5,462 nt of DNA. Origin: Thermoleophilia bacterium (GTDB lineage Bacteria; Actinomycetota; Thermoleophilia; Miltoncostaeales; Miltoncostaeaceae). The translations under genes and the position numbers were made by a program. The notes beneath the pieces are model-generated. The model ran no database searches. It saw only the letters and a program-made list of their open reading frames with translations, and was not told the DNA's origin. Of this stretch, positions 1 through 5,462 are shown in pieces; position 1 is the first letter of the stretch, and the number at the start of each line of letters is the position of its first letter. Location of the stretch: NCBI GenBank assembly GCA_016463385.1, contig JAEMRL010000173.1, positions 1 to 5,462 of the forward strand, written 5' to 3'.

Positions 1-74
1 GCGACGAACGGTGTTTCGGGACCCCATATCCATCGGCACCGCACGCGAGAACCTCGACCCCGCTCCGGGCCCTC
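1..74. other. Non-coding left edge, downstream of the 169-residue gene
   Basis: No gene is supported here. The stretch is less GC-rich than the rest, at least over positions 11-35, as expected of an intergenic region. It holds only weak inverted repeats: CCCG/CGGG with a 3-nt loop at 59-69, and CGAG/CTCG at 46-56. Neither is followed by a T-run on the minus strand, so no terminator is claimed. Confidence 0.4.
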
Positions 75-584
75 TCAGCGCGCGGAGCAGGCCGCCCGGG
101 CCGCCGCCACCGCGTCGAGCGCGCGCTGCTTCTCCGCCGCCCCGAGGCGCTCGCCCCGCAGCATCCTCTCCTCCGCGGCGAGCGCGCGGAGCACGTCGGC
201 GCGGGCCCGGTCCGGGTTCCCCGCGCCGGCGATCAGGTGGACCGCGGCGGAGACCTGCGCCGCATAGGCGCCGAGCGCGGCGTCCCGCACCGGGCCGGGG
301 GCCATGTCGGCGACCTCGTAGCGCAGCGACATCACATCGCGCTCCCACGCGCCCACCGAGACGCGCCGCTTGTCGATCTCCTTCGCCAGCCGGGCGGAGA
401 GACGGGCCGCCGTGCCCCCCGCCTTCTCGGCGCCCACGCGCAACTGCTCGACCAGGGCCTGACGGGCCGCGTCGTTGGACGGGTCGGCCATCCAGGCGCT
501 GCTCTTGCGCAGCAGGGTCTGCGCCGCGGCGGCGCCCTGGCGCCGGGCCAGGATCGCCGCCAGGCCCACGAGGCGCGGGCCCAT
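75..584 (-). CDS. Unrecognised 169-residue helical protein downstream of cupin gene
   Basis: I do not recognise this protein and assign no function. It is 169 residues, rich in Ala, Arg, Glu and Leu, and looks almost wholly alpha-helical. It opens with a short hydrophobic stretch (about residues 5-13, LVGLAAILA) followed at once by Arg-Arg. This is too short and too early broken to be a convincing signal peptide or membrane anchor. Conserved-looking landmarks are KSSAWMADPSND (27-38), VGAWERDVMSLRYE (77-90) and a C-terminal helix region (125-169) with many Arg/Glu pairs that could form a coiled coil. There is one Cys, near the C-terminus. The ATG start at 584 lies 13 bp after the cupin stop and has a modest GGGG Shine-Dalgarno-like run at 589-592. 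The stop is TGA at 75-77. Close spacing implies co-transcription with the cupin gene. The balanced amino-acid composition, against the Arg/Pro-rich translations of overlapping frames, supports it as the real coding frame. Confidence 0.72.
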   Translation of the reverse strand: MGPRLVGLAAILARRQGAAAAQTLLRKSSAWMADPSNDAARQALVEQLRVGAEKAGGTAARLSARLAKEIDKRRVSVGAWERDVMSLRYEVADMAPGPVRDAALGAYAAQVSAAVHLIAGAGNPDRARADVLRALAAEERMLRGERLGAAEKQRALDAVAAARAACSAR

Positions 585-597
585 CAGACCCCGCCGC

Positions 598-1005
598 TCA
601 CGTGCGGGGGATCTCCTGGCCGGTCGCGGGGTCGATGCGGATGCCGTCGGTGATCCCGGTGCCGGGAGGGGCCCCGATGGTCAGCCACACCGACTGGCGA
701 TCGGTGTGGTTCTGGATCCGGCGCGCGGTGCCCTTGTCGAAGCGCAGCCACTCGCCGTCCTGCACGGTCACGACCTCGCCCTCGACGAGGACCTCCTGCG
801 GGCCGCCGGACAGGAGCTGGTAGACCTCCTCCTGCTCGTGGTGGCGGTGGTAGGCCATCTCGTTGCCCGGCTCGTAGCGCCACACGCGCAGGGTGAGGCC
901 CTGCGCGCCGAGCGCGCCCGCGAGGTCCCGCGACGCCGCACCGCCGCCGCGCCGCTCGCGCAGATCGACGTCGCCCTCGGCGACCTTGCTCCAGCCTTCG
1001 CTCAT
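598..1005 (-). CDS. Small single-domain cupin protein
   Basis: A 135-residue protein with one conserved cupin beta-barrel domain, about residues 38-110. Cupin motif 1 is complete and fits G(X)5HXH(X)4E(X)6G: Gly47, His53, His55, Glu60, Gly67. Motif 2 aligns at 84-99 (Gly84, Gly92, Asn99), but the usual Pro is Asp90 and the usual metal-binding His is Arg95, so the metal site is three-ligand at best. Cytosolic; no signal peptide. The family is functionally broad (dioxygenases, isomerases, sugar or ligand binding), so substrate and reaction cannot be named. The ATG at 1005 is chosen because GGAGG lies 7 nt upstream (1013-1017). The longer in-frame GTG at 1032 has no such site and starts only 3 nt after a probable -10 box. 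The 169-residue gene follows after 13 bp, probably in the same transcript. The gap from the preceding pyruvate carboxylase stop is 61 bp. Confidence 0.88.
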   Translation of the reverse strand: MSEGWSKVAEGDVDLRERRGGGAASRDLAGALGAQGLTLRVWRYEPGNEMAYHRHHEQEEVYQLLSGGPQEVLVEGEVVTVQDGEWLRFDKGTARRIQNHTDRQSVWLTIGAPPGTGITDGIRIDPATGQEIPRT

Positions 1006-1010
1006 CGATT

Positions 1011-1017
1011 CCCCTCC
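1011..1017 (-). promoter_or_regulatory. Shine-Dalgarno site of the cupin gene
   Basis: The minus strand reads GGAGGGG here. Counting the GGAGG core (1013-1017), the spacing to the ATG at 1005 is 7 nt. It is the best ribosome binding site in the window and decides the start codon in favour of 1005 over the upstream GTG at 1032. Confidence 0.8.
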
Positions 1018-1035
1018 GAGGTCGGATCCCACCGC

Positions 1036-1041
1036 ATCCTA
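1036..1041 (-). promoter_or_regulatory. Probable -10 box for the cupin / 169-residue unit
   Basis: The minus strand reads TAGGAT, matching the TANNNT actinobacterial -10 pattern, in the 61-bp gap after the pyruvate carboxylase stop. Placing +1 seven nt downstream gives a start near G1028 and a 5' leader of about 23 nt carrying the GGAGGGG ribosome binding site. No TTGACA-like -35 was found at the expected distance, where the sequence is GC-only. I saw no convincing terminator between the two genes, so read-through from the upstream unit is also possible. Confidence 0.45.
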
Positions 1042-1066
1042 CGACGGCGCTCGGCCACCCCGGGCG

Positions 1067-4000
1067 TCAGTCGTCGAGCACCATCAGGAGCTGCTTGGTG
1101 TCGACCTGCGTGCCGGCCGACACCAGCACCTCGCGCACGACGCCGTCGCGCTCGGCGAAGACCCCGGTCTCCATCTTCATGGCCTCGATCGACAGCAGCC
1201 GGTCGCCGCGCAGCACCTTCTCCCCCGGGTGGGCCGACACCGCCACCACCAGACCCGGCATCGGGGCCGCGACATGGCTCGGATCGCCCTCGTCGGCCAT
1301 GCGCCGGCCCGGGCCGGTGGGCGCGAGCGAGCGGTCGACGATCTTGACCTCGCGAGGCTGGCCGTTCAGCTCGAAGAAGATCGTGCGCCTGCCCTCGTCG
1401 TCGGCCTCGCCCGCGGCGAGGAAGCGGATCACGAGGGTCTTGCCGCGCTCGATGTCGACGAACAGCTCGTCGTCGCGCTTGAGGCCGTAGAAGAAGACGG
1501 GCGTCGGCAGCACGCTGACGTCGCCGTGCAGGCGCTGGTGCTCGGCGAACTCGGTGAACACCTTCGGGTACATCAGGTAGCTCGCCAGCTCCCGGTCGGA
1601 GACGTGACGGCGCACCTTCTTCTCCGCCTCGGCGCGCGAGGCGTCGAGGTCGATCGGCGCGAGCACCTCGCCGGGCCGGACCGTCAGGGGGTCCTCGCCC
1701 TTGAGGACCTTGGCCTGGAGCTCCTCGGGGAAGCCCCCGTAGGGCTGGCCGAGATCGCCGTGGAAGTACTCGACCACCGAATCCGGGAAGGCGATCTCGT
1801 GATCGGGGTCGAGCACCTGCTCGGCGGTGAGGTCGTTGGTGACCATGTAGACGGCCAGGTCACCGACGACCTTCGACGTCGGGGTGACCTTCACGATGTC
1901 GCCGAACATCCGGTTCACGTCGGCGTAGGTGCGGGCCACCTCGCGCCAGCGCGCCTCGATGCCGAGCGCCCGTGCCTGCTGGCGCAGGTTGGTGTACTGG
2001 CCGCCGGGCATCTCGTGCTCGTAGACCTCCGACGCCCCCGCGCGCTGGTCGCTCTCGAAGCCGGCGTAGGCGGCGCGGACGGCCTCCCAGTAGCCGGCGG
2101 CGCGGGCGAGCGACTCGCGCCCGAGCTCGGTGTCGCGCGGGGTGCCGCGCAGGGCCTCCGCCACGCCGCCGAGGTTCGGCTGCGAGGTCAGGCCGCTCAT
2201 CGGGTCCATCGCGAGATCGACCGCGTCCACGCCGGCCTCCGCCGCCGCGAGCACCGACGCGGCCGAGATGCCGCTGGTGTCGTGCGTGTGGAAGTGGATC
2301 GGGATGCCGATCTCGTTGCGCAGCGCCCCCACCAGCGTCCGTGCGGCCTCCGGCTTGCAGAGGCCGGCCATGTCCTTGATGCCGAGGATGTGGGCGCCGG
2401 CGGCCTCGAGCTCCTTCGCCATCCGGACGTAGTAGCCGAGGTCGTACTTGGAGCGGGTCGGGTCGGTGAGGTCGCCGGTGTAGCAGATGGCCGCCTCCAG
2501 GAGGGCGCCCGACTCGAGCACCGCGTCCATCGCCACGCGCATGTTCTCGACCCAGTTGAGGCTGTCGAACACGCGGAACAGGTCGATGCCGCCCTCGGCC
2601 GCCTGTTCGACGAAGTAGCGCACCACGTTGTCGGGGTAGTTGGTGTACCCCACGGCGTTCGAGGAGCGCAGGAGCATCTGGATGAGGATGTTCGGGGCGG
2701 CGGCGCGCAGCTGGGACAGGCGGTCCCATGGATCCTCGCGCAGGAAGCGCATCGCCACGTCGAAGGTCGCCCCGCCCCAGGCCTCCAGCGAGAACAGGCC
2801 GGCCAGGTTGCGCGCGTAGTAGGCGGCCGGCGCGACCAGGTCGTGGGTGCGGAAGCGCGTGGCCAGCAGCGACTGGTGGGCGTCGCGGAAGGTGGTGTCG
2901 GTGACCAGCAGCCGCCGCTCGTCGCGCATCCAGCGCGCGAAGCCCTCGGGGCCGAGCTCCCGCAGGCGGTCCCGTGTGCCGTAGGGCTCGGCGGGCTGCG
3001 TCGAGACCTCGGGGATCACGGGCACCGGCAGGTGGTCGGGCTCGGGACGCCCGGCGACCTCCGGGTTGCCGTTGACGATCACCTCGCCGATGAACGCCAG
3101 CAGCCGGGTGGCGCGGTCGCGCCGCGGGCGGAAGCGGAAGAGCTCGGGGGTCTCGTCGATGAAGCGCGTGGTGTAGTCGCCCGAGCGGAACTGCGGGTGG
3201 GCGATCAGGGCCTCGAGGAACGCGAGGTTGGTCGTGACCCCGCGGATCCGGAACTCGCGCAGGGCGCGGTCCATCCGGCGGGTCGACTCCTCGTGCGTCG
3301 GCGCCCAGGCCGTCACCTTCTCGAGCAGCGAGTCGTAGAACGGGGTGATGACGGCCGACGAGTAGGCCGTGCCCCCGTCGAGGCGGATCCCGAACCCGGT
3401 GGCCTCGCGGTAGGCGCTGATGCGCCCGTAGTCGGGGATGAAGTGGTTCTCCGGATCCTCGGTGGTGATGCGGCACTGCATCGCCGAGCCGTTGACGCGG
3501 ATGTCCTCCTGGAGCGGCACGCCGCTGTCGGGCGTGCCGATCTGCGCGCCCTGCGAGATCCGGATCTGGGCCTTGACGATGTCGATGCCGGTCACCACCT
3601 CGGTGACCGTGTGCTCCACCTGCACGCGCGGGTTGACCTCGATGAAGAAGAACTCGCCCGAGTCGGCGTCCATCAGGAACTCGACCGTGCCGGCGCAGCG
3701 GTAGCGGGCCTCCCCCATCAGCCGCACGGCCGCCGCGCAGATCTCGTCCCGCACGCCGGGGTCGAGGCGCGGCGAGGGGGCGATCTCCACCACCTTCTGG
3801 TGGCGGCGCTGCACCGTGCAGTCGCGCTCGTAGAGGTGGACGACGCCGCCGTGCTCGTCGGCGAGCACCTGCACCTCGATGTGCCATGCCCGCTCCACCA
3901 GGCGCTCGAGGAAGACCTCGCCGTTGCCGAAGGCGGCCTTCGCCTCGCGGCGGGCGGCGTCGACCGACTCCTCGAGCGCGGCCGGGTCGTGCACCATCCG

Positions 4001-4531
4001 CATGCCGCGCCCGCCGCCGCCCCAGCTGGCCTTGACCATCAGGGGGAAGCCGACGGCCTCGGCGAGGCGGCGCACGGCGGCCGGATCGTCGGGCAGTGCC
4101 TCGGTGGCGGGCATCACCGGCACGCCGGCGCGCTCGGCCAGGGCCCGGGCCTCGACCTTGTTGCCGAGGCGCTCCATCACCTCGCGCGGCGGCCCGATCC
4201 AGCAGATGTTCTCGCGGGCGCAGGCGAGGGCGAGGTCGGGGTTCTCGGAGAGGAAGCCGTAGCCCGGGTGGATCGCGTCGACGCCCGCCTCGCGCGCGAC
4301 GCGCATGATGTCGTCGATGTCGAGGTAGGCGCGCACCGGCTCGGAGCCCCGGCCCACCTGGTAGGCCTCGTCGGCCTTGAAGCGGTGGAGGGCGAAGCGG
4401 TCCTCCAGCGAGTAGATCGCGACCGTCCGGAGCCCGAGCTCGGTGGCGGCGCGGAAGACGCGGATCGCGATCTCGCTGCGGTTCGCGACCAGGAGCTTGC
4501 GGATCCGGCGACTGGCCGGCGGAGGACTCAT
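1067..4531 (-). CDS. pyc: Pyruvate carboxylase, full-length single-chain biotin enzyme
   Basis: Converts pyruvate, bicarbonate and ATP to oxaloacetate, the anaplerotic feed of the TCA cycle and aspartate family; cytosolic. It has 1154 residues, the normal length for the one-chain form. Biotin carboxylase domain, about 10-460: glycine loop KASWGGGGRGMR (167-178), Cys238, Lys246, EVNPRVQVEH (298-307) and a GFGIR arginine at 383. A linker, probably part of the allosteric/tetramer region, spans about 490-535. Carboxyltransferase domain from about 541: TTFRDAHQ with metal ligand Asp550, carboxylated-lysine candidate Lys719 in GIKDMAG, metal ligands His748 and His750 in HFHTHD, and Thr782 in SGLTSQP. 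The conserved C-terminal carboxylase region runs about 830-1035. The biotin carrier domain, about 1085-1154, has EAMKM with biotinyl Lys1119, 35 residues from the end. All key residues are present and no frameshift is seen. The ATG at 4531 matches the family N-terminus (RKLLVANRSEIA). It overlaps the dapB stop as ATGA, with GGAG at 4536-4539, indicating translational coupling. Confidence 0.98.
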   Translation of the reverse strand: MSPPPASRRIRKLLVANRSEIAIRVFRAATELGLRTVAIYSLEDRFALHRFKADEAYQVGRGSEPVRAYLDIDDIMRVAREAGVDAIHPGYGFLSENPDLALACARENICWIGPPREVMERLGNKVEARALAERAGVPVMPATEALPDDPAAVRRLAEAVGFPLMVKASWGGGGRGMRMVHDPAALEESVDAARREAKAAFGNGEVFLERLVERAWHIEVQVLADEHGGVVHLYERDCTVQRRHQKVVEIAPSPRLDPGVRDEICAAAVRLMGEARYRCAGTVEFLMDADSGEFFFIEVNPRVQVEHTVTEVVTGIDIVKAQIRISQGAQIGTPDSGVPLQEDIRVNGSAMQCRITTEDPENHFIPDYGRISAYREATGFGIRLDGGTAYSSAVITPFYDSLLEKVTAWAPTHEESTRRMDRALREFRIRGVTTNLAFLEALIAHPQFRSGDYTTRFIDETPELFRFRPRRDRATRLLAFIGEVIVNGNPEVAGRPEPDHLPVPVIPEVSTQPAEPYGTRDRLRELGPEGFARWMRDERRLLVTDTTFRDAHQSLLATRFRTHDLVAPAAYYARNLAGLFSLEAWGGATFDVAMRFLREDPWDRLSQLRAAAPNILIQMLLRSSNAVGYTNYPDNVVRYFVEQAAEGGIDLFRVFDSLNWVENMRVAMDAVLESGALLEAAICYTGDLTDPTRSKYDLGYYVRMAKELEAAGAHILGIKDMAGLCKPEAARTLVGALRNEIGIPIHFHTHDTSGISAASVLAAAEAGVDAVDLAMDPMSGLTSQPNLGGVAEALRGTPRDTELGRESLARAAGYWEAVRAAYAGFESDQRAGASEVYEHEMPGGQYTNLRQQARALGIEARWREVARTYADVNRMFGDIVKVTPTSKVVGDLAVYMVTNDLTAEQVLDPDHEIAFPDSVVEYFHGDLGQPYGGFPEELQAKVLKGEDPLTVRPGEVLAPIDLDASRAEAEKKVRRHVSDRELASYLMYPKVFTEFAEHQRLHGDVSVLPTPVFFYGLKRDDELFVDIERGKTLVIRFLAAGEADDEGRRTIFFELNGQPREVKIVDRSLAPTGPGRRMADEGDPSHVAAPMPGLVVAVSAHPGEKVLRGDRLLSIEAMKMETGVFAERDGVVREVLVSAGTQVDTKQLLMVLDD

Positions 4532-5220
4532 CCGTCTCCGAAGAGGACCGGCTCGAGCCCCAGCGTCAGACCCGGCCTGCTGCGCACCGCGCGCACGGCC
4601 AGCACCACACCCGGCATGAAGCTCTCGCGCGAGAGCGAGTCGTGGCGGATCGTCAGCGTCTCGTCGTGCCCGCCGAGGATCACCTCCTGGTGCGCCACCA
4701 GGCCCGGCAGCCGCACGGAGTGGATCACCGGATCGCCGTGCATCAGGGCCGCGGTGCGCAGCGCCGTCCCCGAGGGCGCGTCGAGCTTGCGGTCGTGGTG
4801 CAGCTCGATGATCTCGGCCTTCGCCATGTGCCGGGAGGCCTCGGCGGCGAACCGCATCAGCAGCACGGCGCCGACGGCGAAGTTGGGGGCGATCAGGGCG
4901 TTCGCGCGCCCGCCCTCGGCCAGCTCGCGCAGCTCGCCGACCTGGTCGTCGGTGAGGCCCGTGGTGCCGACCACCACGTGCACCCCGGCCGAGAGGGCCT
5001 GGCGGGCGTTGGCGAAGACCGTGTCGGGGATGGTGAAGTCGACCATCACCTCGGGGGTCCCGGAGGCGAGGGCCGCGTCGAGGTCCGGGTAGGTGCCGGG
5101 ACCCTCGGCGAGCGCGGGGTCGACCGCCATGGTCACGCGCATGTCCTGGGCACGGCCGACCGCGCCGACGACGGCCTGGCCCATCCGTCCGGCGGCGCCG
5201 GAGACGCATACCTCGATCAC
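4528..5220 (-). CDS. dapB: 4-hydroxy-tetrahydrodipicolinate reductase
   Basis: Reduces 4-hydroxy-tetrahydrodipicolinate to tetrahydrodipicolinate with NAD(P)H, in the diaminopimelate/lysine pathway; cytosolic. Product of 230 residues. The N-terminal Rossmann domain has the dinucleotide loop GAAGRMG (8-14) and an acidic Asp34 after the second strand, which may allow NADH use (inference). VDFTIPD (60-66), GTTGLT (85-90) and APNFAVG (111-117) are family signatures. Catalytic region: HHDRKLDAPSGTAL (141-154), with His141 and Lys145 as the expected catalytic pair. Family members are usually about 240-270 residues. The shortfall lies between SGTAL and IHSVR, a loop known to vary. The GTG at 5220 is chosen because VIEVCVSGAAGRMG begins exactly where family members begin. 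In-frame ATGs at 5256 and 5277 would add 12 or 19 unlikely residues. The start has no Shine-Dalgarno site but sits 7 nt after a TANNNT box, suggesting leaderless translation. The TGA stop overlaps the pyc ATG by 4 nt. Confidence 0.96.
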   Translation of the reverse strand: MIEVCVSGAAGRMGQAVVGAVGRAQDMRVTMAVDPALAEGPGTYPDLDAALASGTPEVMVDFTIPDTVFANARQALSAGVHVVVGTTGLTDDQVGELRELAEGGRANALIAPNFAVGAVLLMRFAAEASRHMAKAEIIELHHDRKLDAPSGTALRTAALMHGDPVIHSVRLPGLVAHQEVILGGHDETLTIRHDSLSRESFMPGVVLAVRAVRSRPGLTLGLEPVLFGDG

Positions 5221-5227
5221 GGGCCCC

Positions 5228-5233
5228 AGCCTA
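5228..5233 (-). promoter_or_regulatory. Probable -10 box of the dapB-pyc unit (leaderless)
   Basis: The minus strand reads TAGGCT, then seven bases (5221-5227), then the dapB GTG at 5220. TANNNT placed 7 nt before a start codon is the recognised arrangement of leaderless genes in actinomycetes, with transcription starting at the start codon. The lack of a good Shine-Dalgarno site agrees. No clear -35 box was seen. Confidence 0.55.
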
Positions 5234-5235
5234 CA

Positions 5236-5247
5236 GCGGGATCCCGC
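5236..5247. repeat. Perfect 12-bp palindrome beside the dapB -10 box
   Basis: GCGGGATCCCGC is a perfect inverted repeat with no spacer. It begins 2 bp upstream of the dapB -10 box, in the -10/-35 interval, within the 86-bp divergent intergenic region. The position suits a repressor operator. In such GC-rich DNA a chance palindrome is quite possible. A second, shorter palindrome, GGCATGCC, lies at 5252-5259. Confidence 0.4.
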
Positions 5248-5293
5248 GACCGGCATGCCCCCGGCGGCGCCCGGCACCCCGCGCGGCGATCCC

Positions 5294-5299
5294 TATGGT
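5294..5299 (+). promoter_or_regulatory. Probable -10 box of the histidine phosphatase gene (leaderless)
   Basis: TATGGT matches TANNNT and is followed by seven bases (5300-5306) and then GTG at 5307, the same geometry as on the dapB side. The in-frame ATG at 5295 lies inside this box, which argues against it being the real start if the promoter is real. No -35 match is evident. Confidence 0.5.
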
Positions 5300-5306
5300 G
5301 CGGTGG

Positions 5307-5462
5307 GTGAGACTGATCCTCGTGCGCCACGGCGAATCGGAGTGGAACGCCCTCGGCCGGGTGCAGGGCCAGGCCGACCCCGGGCTGAGCGAGGCCGGGC
5401 GCGCGGAGGCGCGGCTGCTGGCGCCGCTGGTCGCCGCGATGGCGCCCGAGGTGGTCGTCACC
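5307..5462 (+). CDS. Histidine phosphatase (phosphoglycerate mutase-like), 5' part
   Basis: Only the first 52 residues are in the window; the gene continues past the right edge. VRLILVRHGESEWN contains the family's RHG motif, whose His8 is the residue phosphorylated during catalysis. The following region, with Arg17, QGQADPGLSEAGRAEA and regularly spaced Gly and Leu-Ser, is the usual second block of this superfamily. Members include cofactor-dependent phosphoglycerate mutase, broad phosphatases and the phosphatases of cobalamin or glucosyl-phosphoglycerate synthesis. The visible part cannot tell these apart. GTG at 5307 is chosen because it lies 7 nt after a TANNNT box and gives the canonical short N-terminus. 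ATG at 5295 would add only four residues (MVRW) and cannot be excluded. It is transcribed divergently from dapB. Confidence 0.9.
   Translation, partial: MRLILVRHGESEWNALGRVQGQADPGLSEAGRAEARLLAPLVAAMAPEVVVT

Noticed and set aside
46..69. Possible terminator hairpins downstream of the 169-residue gene.
   Set aside because: The stems are only 4 bp and no T-run follows, so they do not rise above chance in GC-rich DNA.
11..823. Plus-strand frame starting at the left edge (270 codons).
   Set aside because: The translation is mostly Arg, Pro and Ser repeats typical of a shadow frame, and it lies opposite the better-supported 169-residue gene and the cupin gene.
1030..1032. Upstream GTG start for the cupin gene, adding nine residues.
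   Set aside because: It lies 3 nt from the probable -10 box and has no ribosome binding site, whereas the ATG at 1005 has GGAGG at ideal spacing.
1042..1066. Possible terminator between pyc and the cupin gene.
   Set aside because: The GC-rich stretch forms no clear stem-loop with a following T-run, so I list only the probable promoter in this gap.
1860..3887. A second minus-strand open frame of 675 codons inside pyc.
   Set aside because: It is an out-of-frame shadow of pyruvate carboxylase, dominated by Arg, Pro, Gly and His. The in-frame enzyme is complete, so no programmed frameshift is needed.
893..5092. A plus-strand open frame of 1399 codons running antisense to cupin, pyc and dapB.
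   Set aside because: Length alone is striking, but in DNA with G or C at almost every third codon position the antisense frames rarely contain stops. The translation is a low-complexity mix of Val, His, Leu, Ala, Asp, Gly and Arg with no domain, and it crosses three well-supported genes. I treat it as a composition artefact.
5231..5461. Minus-strand 76-codon frame opposite the histidine phosphatase start.
   Set aside because: The plus strand has the clear RHGE motif and superfamily block in frame; the minus translation has no recognisable feature.

Overview
The window is very GC-rich DNA (about 70% by eye, with codon third positions nearly always G or C). It has GTG starts, short gaps between genes and TANNNT -10 boxes. 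This fits a high-GC actinomycete. The form of the dihydrodipicolinate reductase (RLPGLVAHQEVI type) and the single-chain pyruvate carboxylase would suit a Thermoleophilia-like lineage, but that placement is inference and was not tested by any search.

Layout, right to left, because four of the five genes lie on the minus strand. At the right edge is the start of a plus-strand histidine phosphatase (phosphoglycerate-mutase-like) gene, cut by the window end. It is divergent from dapB across an 86-bp intergenic stretch. On the minus strand dapB (4-hydroxy-tetrahydrodipicolinate reductase) is followed, through an ATGA overlap, by a full-length pyruvate carboxylase gene. A 61-bp gap then holds a probable promoter, followed by a small cupin gene and, 13 bp later, an unrecognised 169-residue helical protein. 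The first 74 bases hold no gene that can be supported.

How the parts fit together: pyruvate carboxylase makes oxaloacetate, the precursor of aspartate. DapB acts in the aspartate-derived diaminopimelate/lysine branch that supplies peptidoglycan and protein. The overlapping pair could therefore link carbon supply to the pathway that uses it. The cupin and the 169-residue protein form a separate small unit with unknown function.

The most interesting signals are regulatory. Both divergent genes start with GTG exactly 7 nt after a TANNNT box, the arrangement expected of leaderless mRNAs. A perfect 12-bp palindrome abuts the dapB -10 box. The cupin promoter shares a 9-base run with the phosphatase promoter. 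I see no mobile element, CRISPR array, RNA gene or defence system, and nothing that I would call a new biological system.
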